Assembly: GCA_009774375.1 (NCBI GenBank)
Contig: VSNO01000001.1
Span: 1-64,000 of the forward strand
Origin: Lachnospiraceae bacterium
GTDB lineage: Bacteria > Bacillota > Clostridia > Lachnospirales > Lachnospiraceae
Direction of reading: 5' to 3'
Length of the DNA: 64,000 nt
Shown: positions 25,644 through 35,161 of the stretch, piece after piece
How the letters are laid out: every line of letters begins with the position of its first letter
Numbering within the stretch: position 1 is the stretch's first letter
Translations under genes and position numbers: made by a program
The notes under the pieces: generated by a model
The model's input: the letters and a program-made list of their open reading frames with translations, nothing else
Database searches by the model: none
What the model was told of the DNA's origin: nothing

Positions 25644-26322
25644 GTGATCTGTAGTACTCATATTTGCTGATGCGCAGACGCTCACCGGTCGTGAGCGTCA
25701 CATAATCCCGGTTGAAACCGGAAACACAGCCGGCATTGACCAGATAGGATTTGTGGATGCGCAGAAATTGACAGTTTTTCGGGCGGAGGCGTGTTTCTAC
25801 CATATCGAGTTTCTGGTAAAACGAATCGCGGCGGCTGGCAGTGATGATGTGGGTGCGCCTTCCCTCCGAGGCGAAATAACGGATCTCATTTATGGGAACA
25901 TGGAAGTATTCCGGCCTGACATAGTAGGAGAAGGAATCGGAATCATCAAGGAATGTTTCATAGGCGAGAGAGGCATAGGGCCACAGGTATTTCCGGCTCA
26001 GATCCGGCAGGATATACATTGGCTCCAACAGAACATCCTCGACAGGGGGAGTATAGTCCTCCTGTCTTGTGATGATGGAGATCAGTTTCCTGTTCCGGCG
26101 CTTGGCTTTCAGAACCGTGCTGCGCATCAGCCCGTCTTCCTTTTCCATGTCGCAAAAGAGGATGTCGGGACAGTTGCAGTCGAGGCACCGCAAAAGCTCA
26201 TAGGCATTGTGGTAGCACATTACGGCGATCTGTACCTCCCGCCGCTGGAAATATTTTAATATCTCATTTTTCACAAGATCCAATCGTTCATCGCGCTCAT
26301 AACAGAATGCAAAGTTGACCAT
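25576..26322 (-). CDS. LytTR-type response regulator
   Basis: 248 residues from the ATG at 26322, chosen because GAAGGAG lies before it; a longer frame to 26502 starts without a site. Receiver domain about 1-115 with a candidate phospho-acceptor in CPDILFCDMEKEDG near 55, atypical in lacking the usual acidic pair. LytTR DNA-binding domain about 135-240 (EIRYFASEGRRTHIIT, CQFLRIHKSYLVNA, YVTLTTGERLRISK). No partner kinase is adjacent. Tail-to-tail overlap of 68 bases with the beta-helix gene could allow antisense effects. Confidence 0.8.
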   Translation of the reverse strand: MVNFAFCYERDERLDLVKNEILKYFQRREVQIAVMCYHNAYELLRCLDCNCPDILFCDMEKEDGLMRSTVLKAKRRNRKLISIITRQEDYTPPVEDVLLEPMYILPDLSRKYLWPYASLAYETFLDDSDSFSYYVRPEYFHVPINEIRYFASEGRRTHIITASRRDSFYQKLDMVETRLRPKNCQFLRIHKSYLVNAGCVSGFNRDYVTLTTGERLRISKYEYYRSLNAHLQDLKNTMSGRRPQYWEQ

Positions 26323-26500
26323 GTCGTTCACTCCTTCGTAAAATTTAACTTTTAGTTGTTTTGCAAAAGTAAATATATACCGAAAAAGGGACGAATGGCA
26401 TAGTACATTAGTACCAATTTGAGTCGTTTTTGTGTGCTGCATAATTTTACAGCCCCGGGAATATACATTAATACAATACAGCGTTTGAGGAGCGTCCGCC

Positions 26501-27025
26501 ATGACACGGATATCAAATATGCTGATCCCGGCGTTGATCTTCTATATTGTTGCGATGGGATTGTCACAGAAGAAGGACATCTATGCGAGTTTCACCAGGG
26601 GGGCGAAGGACGGCATGAGGACAGTCGCCGGGATCGTGCCGACCCTCATCGGGCTGATGATCGCTGTGGGAGTGCTTCGGGCATCGGGGTTTCTGGAGTT
26701 TGCGGGCGGGCTGATCGGACATGTGATCACGTTGTTTTCTGACAGCTTTCCCAACGAACTGATCTCCCTGTTTGTGGTGAAGCTGTTCTCAGCGTCGGCG
26801 GCTACAGGACTTGCACTGGACATCTTTAAGGAATACGGCACAGATTCCTTTGCAGGGCTCGCAACTTCGCTTGCGCTTGCCAGCACGGAGACAGTTTTTT
26901 ATACGATGTCGGTCTACTTCATGGCTGCGAGGGTCACAAAGACGAAGTGGACGCTTGCGGGGGCGCTTTTGTCCACGTTTTCGGGGCTTGTGGCGAGCGT
27001 GATCCTGGCGGGTTTTCTGGCATGA
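26501..27025 (+). CDS. spmB: SpmB-like spore maturation protein (nucleoside-recognition domain)
   Basis: 174 residues, multi-pass. Motifs of the SpmB/Gate family: MLIPALIFYIVAMGL, FTRGAKDGMRTVAGIVPTLIGLMIAVGVLRASG, and SLALASTETVFYTMSVYF near 130, the conserved E-T-x-F-Y signature. SpmB works with SpmA in spore core dehydration; no spmA is beside it here, so either spmA lies elsewhere or this paralogue acts alone. A GTG or ATG start near 26501 is weakly supported by GAGGAGCG. Confidence 0.8.
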   Translation: MTRISNMLIPALIFYIVAMGLSQKKDIYASFTRGAKDGMRTVAGIVPTLIGLMIAVGVLRASGFLEFAGGLIGHVITLFSDSFPNELISLFVVKLFSASAATGLALDIFKEYGTDSFAGLATSLALASTETVFYTMSVYFMAARVTKTKWTLAGALLSTFSGLVASVILAGFLA

Positions 27026-27184
27026 GCAGATTGTGCATTTTCATGAATTTTCTGGCACTTTTCATAATGATATTGATAAAACGGCCGATAGGGACTATAC
27101 TTCTAATAGACAAGAAAACAGGCGGCAGTCGCCGGATATGCACAGATCCGGGACTGCCTGCAATTGTGTAAAAGGGAATTGATC

Positions 27185-27949
27185 ATGAACAGATTATTGA
27201 TTATTGAAGCTGATTTCAAGCTGGCAGAGAGACTGTGCAGGGCGCTGACAGATAACGATACACATGCTTTCAGCTGCGGGACGTTTGAATCTGCTACCGC
27301 TCTGCTTGAGAGTGAACAGTACCAGCAGATCATCATTGACACAGAACTTCCGGATGGGGACGGCAATGACATCATCTATGAACTGGGACTTGGCCTCTAC
27401 GAATCGAGGGATGTCCCGGTGATCCTTGTCGTCTCAAATGACAGGGAACCCGATATGTCGGAGCTCAGAAGACAGGGAGTGACAGATTATATCACGAAAC
27501 CCTTCAACATATCTGTTCTCAAGGCGAAGGTCTGGACACAGTTCAAACGCGGCAAGAGGAATTCCAGCTTCCGGGCGATCAGCCGTTTTGAGGCGATCGG
27601 TGCGGGCAGCCGCAGGAGCATGATCGGTGAGCACATTGTGGCGATCGACGATTATGTGTTCAACTTTGACAGCGGCGAGTACAGCGCCGCGGGCAGAAAT
27701 GTGCGGCTCAACCGGGTGGAGCAGTGCCTGCTGCGCAATCTGGTGGAAAATAAAGGGATCGTGCTCAAGAAGAAGGCGCTGGTGGATAAACTGAAGCTGG
27801 AGAGCGGGACGCTGTACATAGATGAGGAGATCCTGGCAGAGGTCGTGCACACGCTCAGCAATAAACTAAATGCGAACAATTACATCAAGACGGTATACGG
27901 GATCGGTTACCTATGGGCGCTGACAGAGGACAAAAATATGAGCGGCTGA
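27185..27949 (+). CDS. OmpR-like response regulator, partner of the hybrid kinase
   Basis: 254 residues from ATG 27185 (AAGGGA upstream). Receiver about 1-120 with IIIDTELPDGDGNDII (phospho-acceptor Asp near 54) and the lysine in YITKPFNISVLKAKV near 106; winged-helix domain about 160-250 (RLNRVEQCLLRNLVENKGIVLKKKALV, then LSNKLNANNYIKTVYGIGYLW). 61 bases before the kinase gene, hence a two-component pair. Confidence 0.88.
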   Translation: MNRLLIIEADFKLAERLCRALTDNDTHAFSCGTFESATALLESEQYQQIIIDTELPDGDGNDIIYELGLGLYESRDVPVILVVSNDREPDMSELRRQGVTDYITKPFNISVLKAKVWTQFKRGKRNSSFRAISRFEAIGAGSRRSMIGEHIVAIDDYVFNFDSGEYSAAGRNVRLNRVEQCLLRNLVENKGIVLKKKALVDKLKLESGTLYIDEEILAEVVHTLSNKLNANNYIKTVYGIGYLWALTEDKNMSG

Positions 27950-28010
27950 AGGAACTGCTCAGGCGCCGGCAGGCTTTGGCCGCAGGCGATACGGAGGAAT
28001 ATGGGATATT

Positions 28011-30434
28011 ATGAAAGACCAGAGAGACAAGAATATGAACCTGCGATTTGTGATCAGGGTGGTGTACTTCACCTTGCTGGCGGCCGTGCTCCTCATCACG
28101 GTGCTGATCTGTCTGCAGGCTCCGGTGCAGCGTCATTTTAAGAATGTCGGAAAAAATGATGTGTGGTTTGGCGATGGCTGGCATTATACCGGCGTGACAG
28201 GGGAAAAGGGGGAGATAGTGCCGCGGGCAGAGCACTATCTGCCAGTCCATACAGAGGATGGACATGTATCGCTCACAAAGACACTTGACTTCACGCCGTC
28301 CGTGGAGGAATATCTGTGCTTTCGGACAAGGGCACTTGACACGGTAGTCTACGTCAACGGTACTGTATGGTATGAGTACTATTTCCGCGAGGAATACCGC
28401 GCTCACAGCAGGCGCATGTATATGCTGCATCAGGTGCCGGCGTCGGGGCTGAAGGCGGGGGACACGATCACGATAGAACTCGACAACGAGACTAGGAATG
28501 AGAGTTCGACGATCCAGTTTATGGCGCTTGGTGACAGATATGCCCTGATCCGCCACATCCTGTCCGAGACGAAAGACAGTCTCATCATCTGTGTGGCCGC
28601 CATTGTGCTCATCATATTGAATCTGGTCGCGAGCCATTCCGCGATCCTGATCGACAAGCTGCGTGACGTCCGGCCTCTCAAGTGGCTTACGCTGTTTCTG
28701 ATCCTGGCTGTGATCTATATCGCGACGGACAGCGGCTGTATGGAGAGCTTTGTCGAGCGGATCTCCATCATCAGCTGGCTGAACAATATCTCCATGCTCC
28801 TGCTGCCTGTCCCGATCGTGCTGTTTGCGGAGTACGCGTTCTTTCCGGGTCAGGTGCGCTATGATGTGCTGGCTCTTGTCAATTTTATGGTCGTGGCGGC
28901 AAGCGTGGCGTCCTATGTGTTCTTCGCAAAGAGTATATCGGACTTTTATATTTTTGTGCATGCGCTCATCGTAGTCGATATCGCGGCATGCGTGCTGAGC
29001 TTTATGCAGGAAAAAAACGTACCGTCAGCCGAGGTGGTCCTGGGATTCTGCGCAGTGATCCTGTCCACTCTGGCGAGCATAGTCTTTTACTGGAATGAGG
29101 TCATCTATCCGTGCTCGATCGCATTTGGATACGGACTGCTGGTCTTTAGCGGCTGTATGCTGGTCTGGATCGTTCGCAACCGCAACGAGCTCAACCGCAT
29201 GAGGGAGGAGGCGGATCACGCCATCATGGAGCGCGAAAAAGCTGCGGCGGAGGAGGCGAGTGAACAGAAGAGCCGTTTTCTGTCCCATATGTCCCACGAG
29301 ATCCGCACGCCGCTCAACGCGATCCTTGGACTGAACGAGCTGATCATGCACGAGACGGAGAAGGGCAGCATCAGGAAATATTCCGCCGATATCCAGAGCG
29401 CGGGCAGGACACTGCTGGCGCTGATAAACGACATTCTCGACTTCTCAAAGATCGAGACCGGAAAAATGGATATCACAGCTTCGGACTATTCGCTCTCCTC
29501 GCTGCTCAACGACGTTGTGGTGATGACACAGGAACGGATCGAAAACGAAGGACTGGAGCTGCGTCTGGACATCGACGGAACGATCCCGGACCTGCTCTAC
29601 GGCGATGAAGTGCGGATCAAGCAGATCATGCTGAACCTGATGACCAATGCTGTGAAGTACACGAAAAAAGGCTGGGTGGAGCTCTGCGTCAGAAAGCAGG
29701 GCGTTTCGGAGTGTCAGGACGGCGGGGACATCCTGCTCGATATCAGGGTGTCAGACAGCGGTGTCGGGATCAGGGAAGAGGACATGTCAAGACTCTTCGC
29801 CGAGTTTGAACGGCTCGACCGGCTCAAAAACAGGAGCATCGAGGGGAGCGGTCTGGGGCTTAGCATCGCATCGCGGCTGGCAGGGCTGATGGATGGCAGG
29901 ATCAGTGTGGAGAGCGAGTACGGAAAGGGCTCCTGCTTCAGCGTGCTGATCCCGCAGAAGGTCGTCTCGAAGGCGCCGATCGGCGATTACAAAAAGCGTT
30001 TCGAGCTGCTTGGCAGCGAGAAGGGCGGACAGGGCGGGGAAGGTCTGGACACGATGCGCTTCCCAGGCAAAAGAGTGTTTGTGGTGGATGACAATGAGAT
30101 GAATCTCGAGGTGATCGCCTCGATCCTGGAGATGCTGGACATAGAGGTCACCCGCGCAGACGGGGGACAGGCGGCGATCAACCACCTGGACGTGGAGGTG
30201 TATGACCTGATTCTGACAGATGACATGATGCCGGAGATCAGCGGGACAGAGCTGATGCAGTACCTTCATGGGAATGCAGGGAGTGCAAGCCACAGCACGC
30301 CGATCGTCGTCCTGACAGCGAACGCCATAGTGGGCGCGCGGGAGGATTATATCAGGAAAGGGTTTGACGATTTCATGACAAAGCCGATCGATGTGGATGT
30401 TCTGCAGAAAATACTAATGAAATACTTAAATTAG
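28011..30434 (+). CDS. Hybrid sensor histidine kinase with 7TM-type sensor
   Basis: 807 residues. One N-terminal membrane helix, a ~170-residue outside domain (7TMR-DISMED2-like: FRTRALDTVVYVNGTVWYEYYF and IELDNETRNESS), then about seven membrane segments (195-395), a coiled segment, HisKA with SHMSHEIRTPLNAILGLNEL (phospho-His near 427), HATPase with LMTNAVKYTKKG, DSGVGI and GSGLGLSIA, and a C-terminal receiver VVDDNEMNLEVIASIL with DDMMPEIS and lysine in MTKPID. It senses an outside ligand and drives a phosphorelay, probably to the 27185 regulator. ATG 28011 follows GGAGGAATATGG. Confidence 0.9.
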   Translation: MKDQRDKNMNLRFVIRVVYFTLLAAVLLITVLICLQAPVQRHFKNVGKNDVWFGDGWHYTGVTGEKGEIVPRAEHYLPVHTEDGHVSLTKTLDFTPSVEEYLCFRTRALDTVVYVNGTVWYEYYFREEYRAHSRRMYMLHQVPASGLKAGDTITIELDNETRNESSTIQFMALGDRYALIRHILSETKDSLIICVAAIVLIILNLVASHSAILIDKLRDVRPLKWLTLFLILAVIYIATDSGCMESFVERISIISWLNNISMLLLPVPIVLFAEYAFFPGQVRYDVLALVNFMVVAASVASYVFFAKSISDFYIFVHALIVVDIAACVLSFMQEKNVPSAEVVLGFCAVILSTLASIVFYWNEVIYPCSIAFGYGLLVFSGCMLVWIVRNRNELNRMREEADHAIMEREKAAAEEASEQKSRFLSHMSHEIRTPLNAILGLNELIMHETEKGSIRKYSADIQSAGRTLLALINDILDFSKIETGKMDITASDYSLSSLLNDVVVMTQERIENEGLELRLDIDGTIPDLLYGDEVRIKQIMLNLMTNAVKYTKKGWVELCVRKQGVSECQDGGDILLDIRVSDSGVGIREEDMSRLFAEFERLDRLKNRSIEGSGLGLSIASRLAGLMDGRISVESEYGKGSCFSVLIPQKVVSKAPIGDYKKRFELLGSEKGGQGGEGLDTMRFPGKRVFVVDDNEMNLEVIASILEMLDIEVTRADGGQAAINHLDVEVYDLILTDDMMPEISGTELMQYLHGNAGSASHSTPIVVLTANAIVGAREDYIRKGFDDFMTKPIDVDVLQKILMKYLN

Positions 30435-30435
30435 G

Positions 30436-30465
30436 TCTTTTTTTCGTGAAAAAGACGGTTTTTTG
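30436..30465 (+). terminator. Intrinsic terminator of the two-component operon
   Basis: GTCTTTTT (30436-30443) with AAAAAGAC (30450-30457), then six T residues. Confidence 0.8.
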
Positions 30466-30494
30466 ATAAATCTTTAAAAATTCTTAAAAAAACA

Positions 30495-30526
30495 TTGACT
30501 TTTGCCCTGAAAAAACGGACAATAAT
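30495..30526 (+). promoter_or_regulatory. Probable promoter of the HPr-like gene
   Basis: TTGACT at 30495-30500 followed by GACAATAAT at 30518-30526. The leader before the GTG start is about 130 bases long. Confidence 0.55.
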
Positions 30527-30659
30527 ACATAGTAAATTTTAAGCAATTATTACATTATATTGAGGGAGCGTATCGCTATGCGATGACTTTCGTTTACAAA
30601 ATTGTGCGGATTGAATTTATGGAATGCAGCAATACAGGATGGTAACGGAGGGGTTCGGT

Positions 30660-30914
30660 GTGTTAAAAAGAGAAGTTAAGGTAAAGGAAATCGAGAAAAA
30701 ATATGATCATCCACTGGCAGAGATCGTACAGATCGCAAGCCAGTACAAGAGCGAGATCCTGCTGGAGTATGACAAATACAGGATCAACGCGAAGAGCATC
30801 ATGGGGATCATTGCATTTAATCCCTCAGAGGGAATGAACGTGACGATCGCCGCGGAGGGAAATGACGAGGGCGAGGCTGTCGAGGCGCTCGAAAAATTCT
30901 TTATATGCCAGTAA
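30660..30914 (+). CDS. HPr/Crh-like protein lacking the phospho-histidine
   Basis: 84 residues from GTG 30660 (GGAGGGG seven bases before). The HPr fold is evident: VQIASQYKSEILLEYDKYRINAKSIMGI aligns without gaps to HPr residues 23-50, so the regulatory Ser46 (in AKSIMG) is kept. Counting back from the conserved Q-x-A-S, the active-site His15 position holds Tyr and Arg17 is His (YDHP in place of HARP). It therefore cannot act as a PTS phosphocarrier, but could be a Ser46-controlled regulator like Crh of Bacillus. Terminated at 30923-30956 as a single-gene unit. Confidence 0.85.
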   Translation: MLKREVKVKEIEKKYDHPLAEIVQIASQYKSEILLEYDKYRINAKSIMGIIAFNPSEGMNVTIAAEGNDEGEAVEALEKFFICQ

Positions 30915-30922
30915 AACAGCAG

Positions 30923-30956
30923 GACACAGGCTTGGTGACAGAGTCTGTGTCTTTTT
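30923..30956 (+). terminator. Intrinsic terminator
   Basis: GACACAG (30923-30929) with CTGTGTC (30945-30951), followed by TTTTTT. Confidence 0.82.
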
Positions 30957-31055
30957 TGCTGAATTTGTGACAAAAAATATACAATCTGGAAAAGATGTGT
31001 TATACTAGAGCGTGTATGAAAAAGACTCTTAAAAAGTAAGAAGGTGACTGATGAG

Positions 31056-31568
31056 ATGGAGTTCAGGCAAAGGCCGGGAAGAAATATCATCAAGCCGGTG
31101 AGGATCTCCATAAGACCAGCATACCGCAGTGAGTGGGATGATGCCATGGCGCTGGCGTGGCGCACGTTCATGCAGTTTGAGGCGCAGGACTACACGCCGG
31201 AGGGCGTTGGGAGTTTTCAGGATTTTATCACGGATACAGTGTTATACAGAATGTTCATGCTGGGAGTGTACCAGCTTTTTGGCGCGTTTGACAACGGCAG
31301 GATGGTCGGGATGCTCAGCCTCAGGGCGGAGACGCACATATCGCTTCTCTTTGTGGATGGGAAGTATCACAGGAGGGGGATCGGCAGGGGGCTGATCGAG
31401 TATGTGAGCCAGTACGTCCTGACGGAGGAGGGGCACGGCAGCATCACGGTCAATGCAGCGCCTTATGCGACGGGCTTCTACCACCGCATGGGGTTTGTGG
31501 ACACGGACACGGAACAGGCCTGCGACGGCATCCGGTACACGCCGATGAAGCGGGAGATCGTTTTGTGA
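31056..31568 (+). CDS. GNAT-family acetyltransferase
   Basis: 170 residues from ATG 31056 (AAGAAGG upstream; a GTG at 31044 is an alternative). GNAT core with LFVDGKYHRRGIGRGLIEYV near 105 (the acetyl-CoA loop R-x-x-G-I-G) and TVNAAPYATGFYHRMGFV near 138. Substrate unknown. Possibly co-transcribed with the HD-domain gene that starts 35 bases later. Confidence 0.85.
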   Translation: MEFRQRPGRNIIKPVRISIRPAYRSEWDDAMALAWRTFMQFEAQDYTPEGVGSFQDFITDTVLYRMFMLGVYQLFGAFDNGRMVGMLSLRAETHISLLFVDGKYHRRGIGRGLIEYVSQYVLTEEGHGSITVNAAPYATGFYHRMGFVDTDTEQACDGIRYTPMKREIVL

Positions 31569-31603
31569 ATTATTGATCAAGAATACATAAAAGAGGTGGG
31601 GAA

Positions 31604-32857
31604 ATGGCAGTAGAGTATATCACAAGCAGAAATATGGCTGATCTGATCTATGAGACAGTGAGACTGATGAACAAGAGCATGGCACATCACTGCATGCGGG
31701 TGAGCTACATCATGGCAAAGATGCTGGAAACACAGGGAACTTATGAAAAATATGAGATCGCGGACTACATGGTGCTGGCGCTGCTCCATGATATCGGGGC
31801 GAACAAGACGGACGATGTGCGCAAGCCGCTGACCTTTGAGTCCAAGAATCCGACGCCGCACTCCATCTATGGCTATCTGTTCCTGCGGTATCTCTCGCCG
31901 CTGGAGGAGCAGTCCAAGATGATCCTCTATCATCATATGGATTACAGCAAGACAAAGGATATGGATTACAAGTACCGCTTTGAGATGGAAGTCCTGAAAG
32001 TGGCGGAGATCATGGACATCTGGCAGCGGTCCTTCGGGGCGAAATTTGAGTACAGGCTGATCGACAAGTACGCCGGCACGAAGTTTGACCCGGAAGTGTG
32101 CGGGCTGCTCGCAAGGACGGTGGAGGAGCACAATATCTTTACGAAGATCAGGGACAACAGCTACAAGGCGGAGTACAGCGAGAGCCTTGAGTACATCCTC
32201 CTGTCAGACGTCGAGAAGGAAAAATATCTGAAAATGCTCATGTACTGTACCGGTCTCAAGGAGGAGCAGATGGTATCCGAGACGGTGGCGACCATCTATG
32301 TGTGCCGCGAGCTGGGCAGAAAACTGAAACTCAGTGAGCTTGACAAGAATGAAGTGTACTATGCAGCGCTGCTGCACGATATCGGCATGCTCGCGATCCC
32401 GAAGGAGCTGCTCGATGCGCCCAGGACGCTCAGCGAGGAGGAGAAGAACCTGATCAGGACGCACGTGGATATCATGGAAAAGACACTGGAGAACAAGCTC
32501 TCCAAGGAGATCATACGGATCGCGGCAGGGCACCATGAGCGGTTTGACGGAAGCGGATACCCGCGCGGACTCAAGGCGAGCGTGATGGGAAAGAAGGAGG
32601 CGATCCTGCAGATCTCGGAGCAGGTGATCAACTCGATGGAACCAAAGCCTTACAGGGAGGCGCACACGAAGGAGGAGATCGTCGACGACCTCAACAACGG
32701 CATTATTTCCGGAAAGTATGAGGGGATCGTGGTGGATACCTTCCTGAAGCACTATGACGAGATCATGGATAAGGCGAAGCAGAAGGCGGATATAGCGCTG
32801 GTGACACACCAGAAGCTGCAGCGCAATTACAATCAGGTATACTCGAGCCTCAGCTGA
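31604..32857 (+). CDS. Protein with two HD domains, the second HD-GYP
   Basis: 417 residues. Domain 1 (about 10-200) has HHCMRVSYIMAK, LLHDIGANKTDD and ILYHHMDYS, an HD phosphohydrolase layout. Domain 2 (about 215-400) has AALLHDIGMLAIPKELL and HHERFDGSGYPRGL, the complete HD-GYP signature of cyclic-di-GMP phosphodiesterases. No membrane or receiver domain, so it is a soluble enzyme, possibly controlling cyclic dinucleotide levels in pilus or chemotaxis regulation. A degenerate first domain serving as a sensor is possible. GAGGTGGGG precedes ATG 31604. Confidence 0.85.
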   Translation: MAVEYITSRNMADLIYETVRLMNKSMAHHCMRVSYIMAKMLETQGTYEKYEIADYMVLALLHDIGANKTDDVRKPLTFESKNPTPHSIYGYLFLRYLSPLEEQSKMILYHHMDYSKTKDMDYKYRFEMEVLKVAEIMDIWQRSFGAKFEYRLIDKYAGTKFDPEVCGLLARTVEEHNIFTKIRDNSYKAEYSESLEYILLSDVEKEKYLKMLMYCTGLKEEQMVSETVATIYVCRELGRKLKLSELDKNEVYYAALLHDIGMLAIPKELLDAPRTLSEEEKNLIRTHVDIMEKTLENKLSKEIIRIAAGHHERFDGSGYPRGLKASVMGKKEAILQISEQVINSMEPKPYREAHTKEEIVDDLNNGIISGKYEGIVVDTFLKHYDEIMDKAKQKADIALVTHQKLQRNYNQVYSSLS

Positions 32858-32979
32858 GAGATGCCGGTGAAAAAGATTTAATACTTTATTTGTTGAAATG
32901 CCGTATGAAACAAACTATAATACTCTTTATGGTGTTTTAATAACAAAGGGGAAAGTCAAAACGAGAGGAGAATTATAGT

Positions 32980-33762
32980 ATGTTTAAGCTTGACAGTCCG
33001 TTGATGAATTTTCTGAACAGAGTGGCAGACATTATGATCCTGAACCTGCTGCTCATCGTGTTCAGCATTCCGTTTTTTACAATCGGGGCAGCTTTGTCCG
33101 CGGCGTATTATATGGGCTTTAAGATGGTCAGAAACGAGGAGACCTATATCATAAAAGGGTTCTGGAAGGCGTTCAAGGAAAACTTCAGGCAGGCAACGGT
33201 GATCTGGCTGGTATTGCTCGTCGTGTTCGGGGTTCTGGCGGCTGATTACAGGATCATTGCCTATTCCGGGATCGAGTTTGCACAGTGGATCCGGATCGCC
33301 ATGACGACTGTGACTGTGGTGGTGCTCATGGGCGTAGTATTCATATTTCCGCTGCAGGCGCGCTTTGTCAACCCGGTCAAAAATACGGTCAAGAATGCTT
33401 TTTTGATGGCGCTCTCACATTTGCCGACGGCATTTTTGCTGGTGGCCGTCTATGCGCTGCCGGTCATCGTGCTCTATATCGTTCCGCAGAGCCTGCCTGT
33501 GATCATCCTGCTGGCATTTGGGATCCTGATCTATATGAAATCAGTGCTGTTGCTGCGCGTGTTCAAAAAGTATGAGGAGGCGCTTACTGCCGGGAGTCCG
33601 GAGGGATCAGGGAGGGCAGATGGTCCTGAGGGCGACAGCGGGATCTTTGCGGAGAGCGACCGGATCGAGCGCGAGAACAAGATGGTGAAAGTCTTTCGCA
33701 ATGGAAAGTTTGTGGAAGTGCCGGAAAGCAGCCTCAAAAATGATGCAGATGCACCAAAATGA
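32980..33762 (+). CDS. DUF624/YesL-like membrane protein
   Basis: 260 residues, about five membrane segments. N-terminal FNRVADIMILNLLLIVFSIPFFTIGAALSAAYYM and later FPLQARFVNPVKNTVKNAFLMAL are typical of DUF624 (YesL), proteins usually found near carbohydrate ABC transporters. The location 260 bases before the multi-sugar ATPase gene agrees with that. The C-terminal ~55 residues are a charged cytoplasmic tail. GAGAGGAG precedes ATG 32980. Confidence 0.82.
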   Translation: MFKLDSPLMNFLNRVADIMILNLLLIVFSIPFFTIGAALSAAYYMGFKMVRNEETYIIKGFWKAFKENFRQATVIWLVLLVVFGVLAADYRIIAYSGIEFAQWIRIAMTTVTVVVLMGVVFIFPLQARFVNPVKNTVKNAFLMALSHLPTAFLLVAVYALPVIVLYIVPQSLPVIILLAFGILIYMKSVLLLRVFKKYEEALTAGSPEGSGRADGPEGDSGIFAESDRIERENKMVKVFRNGKFVEVPESSLKNDADAPK

Positions 33763-33898
33763 TCTGTTGATTTGGTTAAAGTGTACAGAATAGATATTGT
33801 TCGTTGGACAAAATGCTTACATGAAATGGGGATTCAGAAATCGTTTGGTGACTTGTAAGCAATTGTTACATAAGTATTAAAAAATCTTTGTGGATTTA

Positions 33899-33907
33899 TG
33901 GTATAGT
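33899..33907 (+). promoter_or_regulatory. Extended -10 promoter of the MsmK ATPase gene
   Basis: TGGTATAGT at 33899-33907 in an AT-rich gap of 260 bases; no clear -35. The mRNA leader is about 110 bases. No other gene or strong structure is seen in 33763-34023. Confidence 0.5.
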
Positions 33908-34023
33908 AATTTGGGCGAATTTATTCTATACTTAGAACATGCAAAATAACTTGTTGAAGGGATGTCCAGATACATAATTCTTTCAATCAAACAAAATATC
34001 AATAATTCGGGAGGCAGTTCAAA

Positions 34024-35136
34024 ATGGCAAGTTTATCTTTAAAAAATGTTTGTAAAGTTTACCCCAATGGATTCGAGGCAGTTAAGAATTTTAATCTCGA
34101 GATTGCTGACAAAGAGTTCATCATCTTCGTAGGACCTTCTGGTTGTGGTAAGTCTACTACACTCCGTATGATCGCGGGTCTTGAAGACATCTCTTCCGGC
34201 GAATTGAAGATTGGCGACAGGGTTGTAAATGACGTGGAGCCTAAGGACAGAGACATCGCGATGGTATTCCAGAACTACGCTCTGTATCCTCATATGTCAG
34301 TGTATGACAATATGGCATTCGGTCTTAAATTAAGAAAAGTTCCTAAGAATGAAATCGATAAAATGGTTAAGGAAGCGGCTAAGATCCTTGACCTGACAGC
34401 ACTCCTTGACAGAAAGCCGAAGGCTTTGTCAGGTGGTCAGAGACAGCGTGTTGCCATGGGACGTGCGATCGTGCGTAATCCTAAGGTATTCCTCATGGAT
34501 GAGCCTCTCTCCAACCTGGATGCAAAGCTCCGTGTACAGATGCGTATCGAGATCGCGAAGCTCCATCAGAGACTTGGCACGACGATCATCTACGTTACAC
34601 ATGACCAGACAGAGGCTATGACACTTGGTACACGTATCGTAGTTATGAAGGACGGTATCGTTCAGCAGGTAGATACACCGCAGAACCTGTATGAGAAGCC
34701 GCAGAACCTGTTCGTAGCAGGATTCATGGGATCTCCGCAGATGAACTTCATCGATGCTACAGTTGATGTGAAGGGTGACACAGCAAGCCTGAAGGTAGCA
34801 GGACTCTCTATTCCTCTTCCTCCCGCTAAGTCCAAGAAGCTCATCGACGGCGGATACGGCGGAAAGACTGTTACATTCGGTATCAGACCGGAGGACATCT
34901 ACGATTCACAGATGATGGTAGAGGCAAAGTCTGACAGCACATTTGAGACAACGATCCGCGTATACGAGCTGCTCGGTGCAGAAGTATTCCTGTATGCTGA
35001 TCTCGCAGAGTTCCCGATCACTGCAAGAGTTGATCCCAGAACAACAGCAAGACCTGGCGACAAGGTGAAGTTTGCGATCGATATCGAGAAGATCCATGTG
35101 TTTGACAAAGAGACAGAGAAGATTATCACCAACTAG
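34024..35136 (+). CDS. msmK: Multi-sugar ABC transporter ATPase (MsmK/MsmX-like)
   Basis: 370 residues. Walker A GPSGCGKSTTLRMIAGLE near 37, Q-loop MVFQNYALYPHMSV, signature LSGGQRQRVAMGRAI near 134, Walker B VFLMDEPLSNLDAKLR, H-loop VTHDQTEAMT, and the C-terminal MalK-type regulatory OB domain with FGIRPEDIY near 285. No binding protein or permease is adjacent; such a solitary ATPase commonly serves many sugar importers. Codon use is distinct from neighbours (more CGT, GGT, GTA), as in highly expressed genes. GGGAGG precedes the ATG. Confidence 0.92.
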   Translation: MASLSLKNVCKVYPNGFEAVKNFNLEIADKEFIIFVGPSGCGKSTTLRMIAGLEDISSGELKIGDRVVNDVEPKDRDIAMVFQNYALYPHMSVYDNMAFGLKLRKVPKNEIDKMVKEAAKILDLTALLDRKPKALSGGQRQRVAMGRAIVRNPKVFLMDEPLSNLDAKLRVQMRIEIAKLHQRLGTTIIYVTHDQTEAMTLGTRIVVMKDGIVQQVDTPQNLYEKPQNLFVAGFMGSPQMNFIDATVDVKGDTASLKVAGLSIPLPPAKSKKLIDGGYGGKTVTFGIRPEDIYDSQMMVEAKSDSTFETTIRVYELLGAEVFLYADLAEFPITARVDPRTTARPGDKVKFAIDIEKIHVFDKETEKIITN

Positions 35137-35161
35137 TTATATGTGATATTCTTGATACTAT

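Noticed and set aside
27885..28961. 358-codon minus-strand frame over the hybrid kinase
   Set aside because: Antisense to clear kinase and regulator coding sequence; no family features.
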